A DNA stretch of 54,197 nt from Clostridiales bacterium (GTDB taxonomy: Bacteria > Bacillota > Clostridia > Saccharofermentanales > Saccharofermentanaceae), in contig JAFZWN010000048.1 in assembly GCA_017617295.1 (NCBI GenBank), positions 1 to 54,197 of the forward strand, read 5' to 3'. The notes beneath the pieces were generated by a model, which saw only the letters and a program-made list of their open reading frames with translations, had not been told where the DNA came from and did not search any database. Position numbers and translations under genes: made by a program. Each line of letters begins with the position of its first letter. Position 1 is the stretch's first letter. Below are positions 42,289 through 52,929 of this stretch, piece by piece.

Positions 42289-43758
42289 ATGAGACCTGAA
42301 GAGATAGTAAGATCGTCCGCACTCGAGATCGGACGGAAGATTAAGAGCGGAGAGCTCACATCAGTAGAAGCTACAAGGGCTTTCCTCGATAAGATCACAT
42401 CCGATAACGGAAAGTACAATGCTTTCGTTACGGTCTGCGAGGATGCCGTTAAGGAAGCGGAACTGATCGATCAAAAGATCGCGCGGGGGGAACTTAAAGG
42501 TCCCCTTGCAGGCGTTCCAATTGCCGTAAAGGATAATATCTGCACGAAGGGGATAAGGACCACCTGTTCGTCCAGGATGCTCGGAAACTTTATCCCGCCT
42601 TATGATGCTACCGTAATAAAGAAGTTAAAGGCCGAAGGCATGGTCATGATAGGTAAGACTAACATGGACGAGTTCGCCATGGGTTCCACCACAGAGACCA
42701 GCTACTTCGGTCCCACATATAATCCCTGGGGCGAGAACCGTGTTCCCGGAGGTTCCTCCGGCGGATCGGCAGCAGCCGTTGCGGCTGATAACGCATGCAT
42801 CGCTCTTGGTTCCGACACCGGCGGATCGATCAGGCAGCCCTCGTCTTTCTGCGGCGTTACGGGATTGAAGCCTACGTACGGAACAGTATCCAGATACGGG
42901 CTTGTCGCTTTCGCGTCCTCTCTTGACCAGATCGGTCCCATAGGAAGGGATGCGAGAGACCTCGCGGCCCTCTTTAACATTATCTGCGGTATCGACGAGA
43001 AGGACCAGACTTCCACCGAGACGGCTCCGATCGATATGGATAAGCTGGATTCATTTGACGTCAAAGGTCTTAAGATCGGTCTGCCGGAGCAGTATTTCGG
43101 AGACGGCATAGACGAAGACGTCAAGGCCAGGGTCAGTGAAGCCGTAAGCTTCTTCGAGAGCAAGGGTGCGACTGTCGGTAAGTTCTCTTTCCCCATAGCG
43201 GATTACGCGATCCCGATCTATTACATCATAGCCTGCGCCGAGGCCTGCTCCAACCTCTCGCGATATGACGGTATCAAATACGGCTATAGCCCCGAGGGCG
43301 TTGATGATCTGATGGATCTTTATATCAGGTCGAGAAGCGAAGGCTTCGGAATGGAGGTCAAGAGAAGGATCATGCTCGGCAACTTCGTTCTGTCGTCCGG
43401 ATATTACGATGCTTACTACAACAAGGCGCTCCGTGCCAAGGCTCTTATCAAGGAGGCTTTCGATAAGGCTTTCGATGAATATGACGTTATCATGGGCCCC
43501 GTAGCTCCCACTACGGCTCTTAAGTGCGGCGAGAGCCTCTCGGATCCTCTTAAGATGTATCTGGGAGATATCTGCACCGTCCTTGTCAACACGGTCGGAC
43601 TTCCCGCCATATCCGTTCCCTGCGGATTTGACGGTTCCGGACTTCCCGTCGGACTTCAGATCACGGGAAGACACTACAGCGAAGGATTACTCTGTTCCGT
43701 TGCCTCTTTCTATCAGAAGCACACGGATCATCACACAAAAAGGAGCAGTGACCGATAA
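42289..43758 (+). CDS. gatA: Asp/Glu-tRNA amidotransferase subunit A
   Basis: A 489-residue amidase-family glutaminase that frees ammonia from glutamine for tRNA amidation. The Ser-cisSer-Lys triad is visible: Lys81 in AVKDNI, the signature GGSSGGSAAAVAA, and nucleophile Ser180 in SDTGGSIRQPSS. GatCAB converts Glu-tRNA(Gln) and, in some species, Asp-tRNA(Asn), so the organism probably lacks a standard GlnRS. It ends one base into gatB. Confidence 0.96.
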   Translation: MRPEEIVRSSALEIGRKIKSGELTSVEATRAFLDKITSDNGKYNAFVTVCEDAVKEAELIDQKIARGELKGPLAGVPIAVKDNICTKGIRTTCSSRMLGNFIPPYDATVIKKLKAEGMVMIGKTNMDEFAMGSTTETSYFGPTYNPWGENRVPGGSSGGSAAAVAADNACIALGSDTGGSIRQPSSFCGVTGLKPTYGTVSRYGLVAFASSLDQIGPIGRDARDLAALFNIICGIDEKDQTSTETAPIDMDKLDSFDVKGLKIGLPEQYFGDGIDEDVKARVSEAVSFFESKGATVGKFSFPIADYAIPIYYIIACAEACSNLSRYDGIKYGYSPEGVDDLMDLYIRSRSEGFGMEVKRRIMLGNFVLSSGYYDAYYNKALRAKALIKEAFDKAFDEYDVIMGPVAPTTALKCGESLSDPLKMYLGDICTVLVNTVGLPAISVPCGFDGSGLPVGLQITGRHYSEGLLCSVASFYQKHTDHHTKRSSDR

Positions 43759-45197
43759 TGGCTGATTACGAGATGGTGATAGGACTTGAAGTTCACTGCG
43801 AGCTTTCCACCAAGTCCAAGATTTTCTGCGGATGTTCCACGAAGTTCGGCGGAGCACCCAATACGCACGTTTGCGAGATCTGCTCGGGAATGCCCGGAAC
43901 ACTTCCCACGCTCAACAAGAGCGTTGTCGAGTTTGCCGTTAAGGCCGGCACGGCTCTGAACTGCGAGATCACGAGGAACAACAAGTTCGACAGAAAGAAC
44001 TATTTCTACCCCGACCTCCCCAAGGCATATCAGGTATCCCAGCTTTATTTCCCGATATGCAGGAACGGCAGGGTCGAGATAAAGACAAGTAAGGGAACAA
44101 AGTATATAGGTATCCATGAGATCCATATGGAGGAGGATGCCGGCAAGCTCGTTCACGACCCCTATACGGACAAGACGATGGTGGACTATAACCGCTGCGG
44201 CGTGCCTCTTATCGAGATCGTATCCGAACCAGATTTCAGATCCGCCGAGGAAGTTACGGCTTATCTCGAGAAGCTCAGGGATACTCTGCAGTATCTCGGA
44301 GTATCCGACTGCAAGATGCAGGAGGGTTCAATGAGAGCTGACGTCAATCTCTCGGTAAGACCTGTCGGGACCACAGAGTTCGGTACCAGGACCGAGATGA
44401 AGAATATCGCTTCCCTGAAGGCTATCGCCAGGGCGATCGAATACGAATTCGAGCGTCAGGTCGACACTGTCGAAGCAGGCGGAAGGATAATCCAGGAGAC
44501 CAGACGCTGGGACGATACCAAAGAGATGACATATTCGATGAGGTCGAAGGAGAATGCCCAGGACTACAAGTATTTCCCTGAACCCGATCTCATGCCGATA
44601 GTAATAAGCGAAGAGTACCTTAACAAGGTCAGGGAAGAGATGCCCGAACTCGCGGAAGCCAAGAAAGAGCGCTACATATCGCAGCTCGGTCTGCCCGAGT
44701 ACGATGCCGATATCATCACGGGTTCCACGACCCTCGTAAAGATATTCGAGAAGACCGCCGATATCTGCGGTAATCCCAAGGAGGCATCCAACTGGATCCT
44801 TACAGATCTTCTGAAGATCATAAACGATTCCGGTAAGCCTCTTGACGAAGTATCTTTCAGGACGGAATCCCTGGGCGAGATCATTAAGCTTGTATCTGAC
44901 GGCAAGATCAACAGGAAGACCGGCAAGCAGGTACTCGCCAAGGCTGTCGAAGAGGATATCATACCCGAGGAATACGTTAAGGCCAACGGTCTGGCACAGG
45001 TATCAGATGCAGGCGCCATCGAGCCTGTCATAAAGGAAGTCCTCGGATCAAATGAGAAAGCGGTAAACGAGTATCTCGGAGGAGCCGAGAAGAACTTCCA
45101 GTTCCTTATCGGTCAGTCGATGAGAGCGCTGAAGGGCAAGGCCGATCCGCAGAGCGTAAGGACGGTGCTCCAGAAGCTCCTGGATGAAATGAGGTAA
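43758..45197 (+). CDS. gatB: Asp/Glu-tRNA amidotransferase subunit B
   Basis: A 479-residue kinase and tRNA-binding subunit that activates the tRNA-bound acid and amidates it. The N-terminal MVIGLEVHCELSTKSKIFCGC has the metal-binding cysteines with CEICSGMPGTLP. NYFYPDLPKAYQ-like and GCGVPLIEIVSEPD-like signatures appear as YFYPDLPKAYQVSQ and RCGVPLIEIVSEPD. The YqeY-like tail domain is at about 330-479. Its ATG overlaps the gatA stop by one base. Confidence 0.96.
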   Translation: MADYEMVIGLEVHCELSTKSKIFCGCSTKFGGAPNTHVCEICSGMPGTLPTLNKSVVEFAVKAGTALNCEITRNNKFDRKNYFYPDLPKAYQVSQLYFPICRNGRVEIKTSKGTKYIGIHEIHMEEDAGKLVHDPYTDKTMVDYNRCGVPLIEIVSEPDFRSAEEVTAYLEKLRDTLQYLGVSDCKMQEGSMRADVNLSVRPVGTTEFGTRTEMKNIASLKAIARAIEYEFERQVDTVEAGGRIIQETRRWDDTKEMTYSMRSKENAQDYKYFPEPDLMPIVISEEYLNKVREEMPELAEAKKERYISQLGLPEYDADIITGSTTLVKIFEKTADICGNPKEASNWILTDLLKIINDSGKPLDEVSFRTESLGEIIKLVSDGKINRKTGKQVLAKAVEEDIIPEEYVKANGLAQVSDAGAIEPVIKEVLGSNEKAVNEYLGGAEKNFQFLIGQSMRALKGKADPQSVRTVLQKLLDEMR

Positions 45198-45212
45198 AGA
45201 TAATACAAATAT

Positions 45213-46529
45213 ATGGGTAATGCTATAGATCTTCTGATCGTATTATTCTTTGTACTTATAAATGCATTCTTCTCCGGAACGGAGATGGCTGTCATATCAC
45301 TTAACGATGCCAAGATGAGGAAACTGGCCGAAGAGGGCGATAAAAATGCCAAAAAGGTCATCGGGTTCCTCGATCAGCCGGGAACGTTCCTGTCGACGAT
45401 CCAGGTCGGAGTTACTCTGGCGGGATTCCTGTCATCGGCTTTTGCCGCGAGCAATTTTGCCGACAAGGGGGCTTCTCTCATAGATCCAAACGGCGTCCAT
45501 TCCTGGGCGAAGCCTCTGTGCACCGTTATCGTTACCGTGATACTGTCATTCTTCTCACTGGTCCTCGGAGAACTGGTCCCCAAGAGAGTGGCTCAGAGAT
45601 ATCCCGAGAAATGGTCTTTTCTTGCCGCAGGGATCGTAAAGGTCTTCGGGTTCACGGCCAAACCTTTTATCTGGTTCCTTACAAAGTGTACCAATGTCAT
45701 ACTCATGCTCTTCCGCATAGATCCCAACGATAACGACAAGGAAGTAACGGAAGAGGAGATCCGCATGATGGTCGACGTAGGTTCCGAGTCAGGAAACATC
45801 GAAGACGCGGAGAAAGAGATGATAGAGAACATCTTCGAGTTCAACGACAAGGAAGTCTCGGAGATAATGACCCACAGGAAGAAGATCGTATCCCTTCCCG
45901 TGGAAGCTTCCTATGAGACCACCATGGAAGTGGCCAGGAAGGAACGTTTTACCAGGATCCCGATTTACAGGGATACCATAGACGATATTATCGGTATCCT
46001 TCATATAAAGGACCTTCTCGGAGTTACCGAAGACGAGTTCAATATGAGAAAGCTCATGAGAGATCCCCTTGTTGTTCACGAGACCAGAAAGATATCGTCA
46101 CTGTTCTCGGAGATGAAGACATGCGGCATGCAGATGGCCGTTATCGTTGATGAATACGGCGGGACCATGGGTATCGCCACTATCGAGGACATGCTCGAGG
46201 AGATAGTCGGAAACATAACCGACGAGTTCGATGACGAGGAGCAGGAGCTGATCAGGCTCAGTAACGGTGACCTTATAGTGGCAGGCGATATGACCCTGTC
46301 GGATCTTGAGGATGTTCTGGATATGGAACTCGATGATGATGAGTATGATACTATCGCGGGTCTCGTGATACAGCTTCTGGACAGGGTCCCGGAAGAGAGC
46401 GAGAAGCCGACCGTCACATACAAGAACCTTCAGATCAAAGTCCTTCACGTTCAGGAAAACTGGATCTCGAGAGTAATGATCCACGTCGTCCCCGAAGAAA
46501 AGGAAGAGGACAGCAGTGAAGAACAGTAA
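45213..46529 (+). CDS. HlyC/CorC (CNNM/DUF21) family membrane protein
   Basis: A 438-residue membrane protein. An N-terminal DUF21 domain (about 1-190) has four hydrophobic segments and starts IDLLIVLFFVLINAFFSGTEMA. A pair of CBS domains (about 205-335) includes IPIYRDTIDDIIGILHIKDL and VIVDEYGGTMGIATIEDMLEE. The C-terminal CorC/HlyC domain (about 345-425) follows. Members have been linked to Mg2+ or cobalt efflux and were once named hemolysins; the true ion is unproven here. It begins 15 bases after gatB. Confidence 0.88.
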   Translation: MGNAIDLLIVLFFVLINAFFSGTEMAVISLNDAKMRKLAEEGDKNAKKVIGFLDQPGTFLSTIQVGVTLAGFLSSAFAASNFADKGASLIDPNGVHSWAKPLCTVIVTVILSFFSLVLGELVPKRVAQRYPEKWSFLAAGIVKVFGFTAKPFIWFLTKCTNVILMLFRIDPNDNDKEVTEEEIRMMVDVGSESGNIEDAEKEMIENIFEFNDKEVSEIMTHRKKIVSLPVEASYETTMEVARKERFTRIPIYRDTIDDIIGILHIKDLLGVTEDEFNMRKLMRDPLVVHETRKISSLFSEMKTCGMQMAVIVDEYGGTMGIATIEDMLEEIVGNITDEFDDEEQELIRLSNGDLIVAGDMTLSDLEDVLDMELDDDEYDTIAGLVIQLLDRVPEESEKPTVTYKNLQIKVLHVQENWISRVMIHVVPEEKEEDSSEEQ

Positions 46530-47169
46530 ACGTTTTGATGCCGTCTTCTACGATCTCGACGGCACTTTGATCGACTCCGTTCCCGTTATCACGCTCTGTT
46601 TCAGGAAAGCATATGAGGAACTGTTCGGAAGCTGCACCAGGACGGACGAAGACCTTCAGAGTTATATAGGCAAGCCCCTGACGGAGACTTTCGCCATGCA
46701 CGGGGAAGAGGACTGCAGAAGGCTTACCGACACTTATCTTAGGATCAACAGGGAATACCTCGAAAAAGACCTGATCCCGCTCTTTGATAATGTTTATGAA
46801 GATCTTTCATATCTTAGGAGCCTCGGTATCAGACAGGGGCTGGTCACTTCAAAGAAGAGGGTATCGGCCGAGGTAACGGTAAAGTATAAAGGGCTCGACC
46901 GGATATTCGACTGTTTTGTCTATTGCGAAGACACCGAAAGGCACAAGCCGTACGGGGATCCGATCGTAAAGGCCGCAAACGATCTCGGGATAACCGACAT
47001 GTCGAGGGTCCTTTATGTCGGAGACGCGTTGCCGGATCTTCTGAGCGCACGGGACGCCGGGGCGGCTTTTGCCCTCGTGGAGTGGACCAGACTGCCCGTC
47101 GGCGGGGCCGGAAGACCCGGCGGATACGAAGTACTGAAGCGCCTTAAAGACATTTCTTGCATTATTTGA
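46516..47169 (+). CDS. HAD-superfamily phosphatase (phosphoglycolate-phosphatase-like)
   Basis: A 217-residue HAD-IA hydrolase with the nucleophile motif FYDLDGTLIDS near residue 11, the VTSKKR second motif near 114, and YVGDALPDLLSARDAG near 172. It may act on phosphoglycolate or other phosphate esters. It overlaps the CorC-family gene by 14 bases. Its last bases contain the -35 box of the downstream PrsA-like gene. Confidence 0.85.
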   Translation: MKNSKRFDAVFYDLDGTLIDSVPVITLCFRKAYEELFGSCTRTDEDLQSYIGKPLTETFAMHGEEDCRRLTDTYLRINREYLEKDLIPLFDNVYEDLSYLRSLGIRQGLVTSKKRVSAEVTVKYKGLDRIFDCFVYCEDTERHKPYGDPIVKAANDLGITDMSRVLYVGDALPDLLSARDAGAAFALVEWTRLPVGGAGRPGGYEVLKRLKDISCII

Positions 47170-47185
47170 TACTCGGAATTATAAT
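47157..47185 (+). promoter_or_regulatory. Promoter of the SurA/PrsA-like gene
   Basis: TTGCAT at 47157-47162, a 17-base spacer and TATAAT at 47180-47185 form a good vegetative promoter. The -35 box lies inside the last codons of the HAD gene. The leader would be about 40 bases. Confidence 0.75.
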
Positions 47186-47230
47186 ATATCGTGCTTTTTT
47201 GTGGCAAAAATCGTTTAGGCAGGTAAATAT

Positions 47231-48826
47231 ATGGCCAAGAAAAATGAAAAGGTAAATAAGGGAATCAAAGCCGACAGGCGTGCCAAGGTCATTCTCGGAA
47301 TGATCATCACGGTTATCCTTCTTATAATCGCAGCTTTCTTCATTAACCTTTCCGGTCTGATCCCCAGGATCTTCACCGGTATCAAGATCACGGAGAATGT
47401 TAACGGACAGCAGGCCGTTATCGAGAATATCAGCGTTGCAGAAGCAACATATCAGTATGCATCGATCTATAATACGTATGCCCAGTACAATATGTTTACT
47501 GCCGATACGATAGATGACGTTATGGATCCCACTACGGGAAAGACATACCGTCAGTGGCTCCTCGATCAGGCTGCAGAGAAGCTCAAGACGATAATAATCA
47601 TCAACAGGGACGCTGAGCAGAATGATTATCTGTCGCACTCCGGTGCCGCAGCATATGCAGAAGCCAATATCGAGTCTGCCAGAGCGATGGCCGGTCTTTA
47701 CGGATATCCTTCTCTTGATACATATCTTCAGGCTATGTACGGAAGCGGAATGAACACTGCTCTTTACCGTGATTGCCTGATAAGAGAGACTCTTGCCCAG
47801 GAATATCAGCAGTATATGACACAGTTCGGTTTCCAGGTGACCGACGAACAGATCCAGGCTGCTTACGATCAGAACGAGTCCCTCTATCAGATGGCCGATT
47901 ACTGCATCTACTACTTCGGCGGTGAGCATCTGGATGACGGTTCCGTTGACACGGAAGATGCTATGGCTGCTGCACAGGCTGTTGTCGATGCTGCTACGGA
48001 TGCCGATTCGTTTACGGAAGCCGTTATAGATAATATTTCTGAAGAAGATGCTATCGCAGCCGGTCTCATTTCTCCCACACCTTCCGAGGACGCGGAGGAA
48101 GAGGATGCCGACGTTGCTCCGGCAGAGGAGGCTACTGAGGATTCTGAGCCTGTTAACCCTCTCCTTCACGAGAATGAGACGGCCCAGACACTGGCTTACG
48201 GTGCTGAAGGTCTTTCGGATTTCCTTTTTGATTCCGGAGAGATCGGTTCCGCTACTGTACTTACAAGTGATTACGGTGCATATGCCGTATATCTCATCGA
48301 CAGACATCTCGACGAGGAACCCGTAGTCGCATACAGGTCTTTCCAGCTTACAAATGATACAAGACTTGAGAACGGTGCTACACAGGAAGAAGTCGATGCC
48401 GCATACCAGGCTCTTATCGCCGAGGCAAATGCCATGGTTGCCAATCCCATGACTGCGCTTCAGTTTGCTGACCTGGTCAAGGAGCATTCCTCTTCCTCAT
48501 CGGGTATCATCTACGGCGGATATAATCAGGGAATTACCGCTGACAACTTTGTTCCCGGCGAGGGCAGCAACCGTGCCGAGCAGATGGAGGCAGAGGGCGC
48601 ATGGCTCTTTGATCCCGCCAGACAGCCCGGCGATACATACATCTCTGTTGCCGCAGACCAGAGAACGCTTACGGTCTTCTACTTCGAGAGGAACGATCCA
48701 TCATGGGTCAACTCCGCTCGTACCGAGATCATCAACACAAACGTATCCGAGTGGGCACAGGGACTTAATGCAAATGCTCCTTCGTACCTTATCTCCTACG
48801 ATCTGATGAAGAAACTCGGAAGATAA
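47231..48826 (+). CDS. Membrane-anchored SurA/PrsA-like peptidyl-prolyl isomerase homolog
   Basis: A 531-residue protein with a basic N-terminus and one transmembrane helix (about 21-41, KVILGMIITVILLIIAAFF). The outside part has a helical N-domain (about 60-210) like the SurA_N family and two stretches (about 210-350 and 370-495) that look like parvulin-type segments, split by an acidic low-complexity linker near 285-310 (EDAEEEDADVAPAEE). I cannot identify a complete catalytic site. It probably assists folding of exported proteins. It shares overall plan with the lipoprotein at 38648-40033, so the two may be distant paralogs. Confidence 0.68.
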   Translation: MAKKNEKVNKGIKADRRAKVILGMIITVILLIIAAFFINLSGLIPRIFTGIKITENVNGQQAVIENISVAEATYQYASIYNTYAQYNMFTADTIDDVMDPTTGKTYRQWLLDQAAEKLKTIIIINRDAEQNDYLSHSGAAAYAEANIESARAMAGLYGYPSLDTYLQAMYGSGMNTALYRDCLIRETLAQEYQQYMTQFGFQVTDEQIQAAYDQNESLYQMADYCIYYFGGEHLDDGSVDTEDAMAAAQAVVDAATDADSFTEAVIDNISEEDAIAAGLISPTPSEDAEEEDADVAPAEEATEDSEPVNPLLHENETAQTLAYGAEGLSDFLFDSGEIGSATVLTSDYGAYAVYLIDRHLDEEPVVAYRSFQLTNDTRLENGATQEEVDAAYQALIAEANAMVANPMTALQFADLVKEHSSSSSGIIYGGYNQGITADNFVPGEGSNRAEQMEAEGAWLFDPARQPGDTYISVAADQRTLTVFYFERNDPSWVNSARTEIINTNVSEWAQGLNANAPSYLISYDLMKKLGR

Positions 48827-48849
48827 CACCAAAGCAAAGAATGATCTTA

Positions 48850-48877
48850 AACAGCTTCCGGAAGGAAGCTGTTTTTG
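48850..48877 (+). terminator. Rho-independent terminator before rpoB
   Basis: AACAGCTTCC at 48850-48859 pairs perfectly with GGAAGCTGTT at 48864-48873 around a GGAA loop and runs into a T-rich tract. It lies 24 bases after the upstream stop and isolates rpoBC from the PrsA-like gene. Confidence 0.88.
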
Positions 48878-48958
48878 TTTGTTCCGCATGCGGTTTCCCA
48901 GGGGGGCGGCGGCCTTTAAGACGGGTACAAATCTCCTCTTGACAAAATAAAAATCTCG

Positions 48959-48987
48959 TTGACAAGAAAACACAATGTGCGTATAAT
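48959..48987 (+). promoter_or_regulatory. Consensus promoter of rpoBC
   Basis: TTGACA at 48959-48964, exactly 17 bases, then TATAAT at 48982-48987: a perfect sigma-70 consensus. Transcription would begin near 48994, giving a leader of about 139 bases before rpoB. A second TTGACA at 48939-48944 lies 20 bases upstream and has no matching -10 box. In the leader, ACTATGCC occurs twice (49001-49008 and 49018-49025); its meaning is unknown. Confidence 0.88.
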
Positions 48988-49132
48988 CTTTTAATGCGTC
49001 ACTATGCCAAGGGGTAACTATGCCCTGTCGGCTTGACGAAAATGGATTTTTGTGATATGTCATAAAGCCATTTTACCAAAAAGCTCGCTCAGAAAGGCAT
49101 TTCTGAAGCATTTAGTAAGAGGTGATTTGATA

Positions 49133-52100
49133 ATGGTGCATCCCGTCAAACAGGGCAAGACTGAACGTATGTCCTACTCCCGTATCAATGAGGTGATCGA
49201 AGTACCAAATCTTATTGAGATCCAGAAGAATTCCTATAACTGGTTCCTTAATGAGGGTATTCAGCAGATCTTTCAGGAGATCTCTCCTGTAACAGATTCC
49301 CAGAATGTCTGGGAGATCTATTTCCTTGATAAGGAGTTTGACCCCACAAAACCCACGTGCAGTCTTGAAGAATGCCGCGAGAAGGACAGCAACTATGCAG
49401 CTCCTTTGAAGATCAAGCTCCGTCTGCGTAACACCGAGACGGGCGAGACAAAAGAACAGGAAGCTTTTGTCGGTGATTTCCCTATAATGACAGAGCACGG
49501 CACATTTGTTATTAACGGTGCCGAGAGAGTTATAATCAGCCAGATCGTAAGATCTCCCGGAGCATACTTCGGAACAGAGAAGGGCAAGAGAGGCGAGGTC
49601 CTTTCCACATCCCAGATCATCCCCAACAGAGGAGCATGGCTCGAGCTCGAGGAAGACGAGAACGGTATCGTAAGCGTCAGAGTCGACCGCGCCCGTAAGT
49701 TCCCCGTTACTATCCTCTTAAGATCCCTTGGTCTCGTCAGCAACGAAGAGATCATCGATACTTTCGGTGAAGAGGAAGGCCTTTCTATCACACTTGAGAA
49801 AGATACGTGCAACAGCAAGGAAGAGGCTCTTATCCAGTTCTATGCAAAGGTCCGTCCCGGTGATCCCGCTTCCGCGGAGGTTGCTGCCAACCACCTTTCC
49901 AACATGTTCTTCGACCCCAGAAGATATGACCTTGCCAGAGTCGGTATCTATAAGGTAAATAAGAAGCTCGGTCTCGCTTCCAGACTGGGTGGCCAGAAGG
50001 CCGCCGAGGATATCGTTTCCGAGGACGGCGAGCTCCTCGCCAAGAAGGGTACGATCATCAGTAAGGATCTTGCTCTGCAGATCGAGGATGCGGGTATCCT
50101 TTCCTGCCTCATCTATCCCAGGATCAAGATAGGTGACCAGATCAGCTATTCGGAAGTTATCCACAAGGCAGTAGGTAACGGCCGTGTCGATGCAGACAAA
50201 TACATTCGTCAGAGCTTCAGCGCTAAGGAGCTTTCCGGATTTGATATCGAGCAGACGACGATCAACGAGAGAGTACGCGTTTCTGTTCTTCGTGAGGTCA
50301 TCGCTTTTGTAAGAGAGAACTTCAAGAAGAGCGAGTACGCCCAGGAGCTCATGTATGCCCTCGACGAGAGAAAGGCAGAGCTCTGCCCCAGAAGCCTTGT
50401 AGTTGACGATATCTTCGCTATGGTATCCTACTTCTTAGGTCTTAAGCACGGCGTAGGAACATATGACAATATCGACCACCTCGGCAACAGAAGGATCCGT
50501 TCCGTCGGTGAGCTCCTCCAGCAGAACATGAGGACAGGTATGGCCCGTGTCGAGAAGAACATCAGAGAGAGGATGGCAAGTATCGATGATAAGGAATCCG
50601 ATAAGATCACCGCTGCAAATCTTGTAAATACAAGACCTCTGAGCGCATCTTTCCGTGAGTTCTTCGGATCTTCCCAGCTCTCACAGTTCGGTGACCAGCA
50701 GAACCCTCTTGCAGAGCTTACTCACAAGAGAAGGCTTTCCGCTCTGGGTCCCGGCGGTCTTTCCAGAGACCGTGCTTCCTTCGAAGTCCGTGATATCCAC
50801 TCTTCCCACTACGGAAGGATGTGTCCTATCGAGACACCCGAAGGTCCCAACATCGGACTTATCACATCCCTTGCTACTTATGCACGCGTAAATAAGTACG
50901 GCTTTATCGAGACTCCTTACCGTAAGTACGATAAGAAGGCCGGTAAGGTAACCGACGAAGTCAGATACATGACAGCTGACGAAGAGGATAATTACTTCGT
51001 TGCCCAGGCTAATGAGCCTATCGACGAAGAAGGCAGATTTATCGAGAAGAGGATCGTATGCCGTCACCTCGATGAGTTCGTTCAGCTCGATCCTTCCGGA
51101 GTCGACTACATGGATGTATCGCCCAAGCAGCTCGTATCCGTTTCGACGAGCCTTATCCCGTTTCTCGGCAACGACGACGCCAACCGTGCCCTTATGGGCT
51201 CGAACATGCAGCGTCAGGCAGTTCCCCTGATCAAGCCCGAAGCACCTATCATCGGTACGGGTATGGAGTACAGGGCTGCCAAGGACTCCGGCGTCTGCGC
51301 CGTAGCAAAGCGTGACGGTGTCGTAACATTCGTATCTGCGGATTACATAAAGATCACAGGCACTGACGGTGTCGAAGATTCATATAAGCTCTCCAAGTAT
51401 CAGAGATCCAACCAGAGCACATGTATCAACCAGCGCCCCATCGTTTCTCTCGGTGAAGAGATCAAGGCCGGTGACATCATTGCCGACGGTCCCGCTACTG
51501 ATAACGGAGAACTTGCTCTCGGAAGAAACGTTCTCATCGGATTTACCACATGGGAAGGTTATAACTACGAGGACGCCGTTCTCGTAAACGAGAGGATAGT
51601 AAGAGACGACTACTATACATCCATCCATATCGAAGAGTATGAGTGTGAGGCCAGAGATACCAAGCTCGGTGCCGAAGAGATCACGAGAGAAGTTCCCAAT
51701 GTAGGTGAGGACATGATCCAGAATCTCGACGAGAACGGTATCATCAGGATCGGCGCAGAGGTCAAGGCCGGCGATATCCTTGTCGGTAAGGTATCCCCTA
51801 AGGGTGAGACCGATCCCACGGCCGAGGAGAGACTCTACAGAGCCATCTTCGGTGACCGCGCAAGAGAGGTAAGGGATACATCCCTTAAGGTACCTCATGG
51901 TGAGTACGGCGTAGTAGTTGACGTTGATATCTTCACAAAGGATACCAACCCCAACCTTAAGAATTCAGTTAACCAGATGGTCCGTGTATATGTTGCCCAG
52001 AAGAGAAAGCTCTCCGTCGGTGACAAGATGGCCGGACGTCACGGTAACAAGGGTGTCGTTTCAAGGATCCTTCCCGAGGAGGATATGCCTTTCCTTCCCG

Positions 52101-52915
52101 ACGGTACGACACTTGATATCGTACTTAACCCTCTGGGCGTTCCTTCACGTATGAACATCGGTCAGCTCCTCGAGGTCCACCTCGGCCGTGCTGCCCGCGC
52201 TCTTAACTGGAAGGTCGCGACTCCCGTATTCGACGGTGCAAACGAGTCTGACATCATGGAAGCATTCCAGATGGCAGGTATAGACAGCGACGGTAAGACG
52301 ATCCTTTACGACGGACGTACGGGTGAGCCTTTCGAGAACAGGGTAACGGTCGGAGTAATGTACTACCTGAAGCTCCACCACCTTGTTGACGACAAGATGC
52401 ATGCCAGATCTATCGGACCTTACTCCATCGTTACACAGCAGCCTCTCGGAGGTAAAGCTCAGTTCGGTGGTCAGAGATTCGGTGAGATGGAGGTCTGGGC
52501 CCTCGAGGCATATGGTGCGGCTCATACCCTTCAGGAGATCCTGACAGTCAAGTCCGACGATATCGAAGGACGTTCCAAGACATACGAGTCCATCATCAGA
52601 GGAAAGAACGTTCCCGCATCGGGTATCCCCGAGTCCTTCAACGTTCTTACGAGCGAGCTCAAGGCTCTTGCCCTTGATGTAACTCTGTTTACCGACGATA
52701 ACAAGGAATACAGAGCTTCCGACAGTTCCGCCAATTCGGAGCCCGAGGAAATGGATGAAGAGAGAAGACGTGAGTTTGACGAAGAAGAGTCAGTTACTGC
52801 TGAAGAGCTCTTAAGCAAGGGCTTCGTAGAAGCAAATGCCGACGGATCCATCATGGAAGACGACATGCCTTACGGCGATGACGATTCCGGATTCGATGAC
52901 GATGAAGAAATGTGA
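49133..52915 (+). CDS. rpoB: DNA-directed RNA polymerase beta subunit
   Basis: A 1260-residue core polymerase subunit. Characteristic blocks include [11 protein letters not shown], the rifampicin region [14 protein letters not shown] and [19 protein letters not shown], and [19 protein letters not shown]. The tail is short and acidic. I chose ATG 49133 because AAGAGGTGAT lies just ahead and the protein then begins [19 protein letters not shown]. At Gly520 the rifampicin region has Gly where E. coli has Met515, and Gln where it has Asn518. It is followed after 50 bases by rpoC. No ribosomal protein genes precede it here. Confidence 0.97.
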   Translation: MVHPVKQGKTERMSYSRINEVIEVPNLIEIQKNSYNWFLNEGIQQIFQEISPVTDSQNVWEIYFLDKEFDPTKPTCSLEECREKDSNYAAPLKIKLRLRNTETGETKEQEAFVGDFPIMTEHGTFVINGAERVIISQIVRSPGAYFGTEKGKRGEVLSTSQIIPNRGAWLELEEDENGIVSVRVDRARKFPVTILLRSLGLVSNEEIIDTFGEEEGLSITLEKDTCNSKEEALIQFYAKVRPGDPASAEVAANHLSNMFFDPRRYDLARVGIYKVNKKLGLASRLGGQKAAEDIVSEDGELLAKKGTIISKDLALQIEDAGILSCLIYPRIKIGDQISYSEVIHKAVGNGRVDADKYIRQSFSAKELSGFDIEQTTINERVRVSVLREVIAFVRENFKKSEYAQELMYALDERKAELCPRSLVVDDIFAMVSYFLGLKHGVGTYDNIDHLGNRRIRSVGELLQQNMRTGMARVEKNIRERMASIDDKESDKITAANLVNTRPLSASFREFFGSSQLSQFGDQQNPLAELTHKRRLSALGPGGLSRDRASFEVRDIHSSHYGRMCPIETPEGPNIGLITSLATYARVNKYGFIETPYRKYDKKAGKVTDEVRYMTADEEDNYFVAQANEPIDEEGRFIEKRIVCRHLDEFVQLDPSGVDYMDVSPKQLVSVSTSLIPFLGNDDANRALMGSNMQRQAVPLIKPEAPIIGTGMEYRAAKDSGVCAVAKRDGVVTFVSADYIKITGTDGVEDSYKLSKYQRSNQSTCINQRPIVSLGEEIKAGDIIADGPATDNGELALGRNVLIGFTTWEGYNYEDAVLVNERIVRDDYYTSIHIEEYECEARDTKLGAEEITREVPNVGEDMIQNLDENGIIRIGAEVKAGDILVGKVSPKGETDPTAEERLYRAIFGDRAREVRDTSLKVPHGEYGVVVDVDIFTKDTNPNLKNSVNQMVRVYVAQKRKLSVGDKMAGRHGNKGVVSRILPEEDMPFLPDGTTLDIVLNPLGVPSRMNIGQLLEVHLGRAARALNWKVATPVFDGANESDIMEAFQMAGIDSDGKTILYDGRTGEPFENRVTVGVMYYLKLHHLVDDKMHARSIGPYSIVTQQPLGGKAQFGGQRFGEMEVWALEAYGAAHTLQEILTVKSDDIEGRSKTYESIIRGKNVPASGIPESFNVLTSELKALALDVTLFTDDNKEYRASDSSANSEPEEMDEERRREFDEEESVTAEELLSKGFVEANADGSIMEDDMPYGDDDSGFDDDEEM

Positions 52916-52929
52916 TAACGGCAAACTGA

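Noticed and set aside
45213..46529. A true hemolysin.
   Set aside because: The DUF21-CBS-CorC layout is that of a cation-handling membrane protein; the hemolysin name is historical.
48939..48944. A second rpoB promoter using the upstream TTGACA.
   Set aside because: No -10-like hexamer lies 16-18 bases downstream of it; the box at 48959 has a perfect partner.
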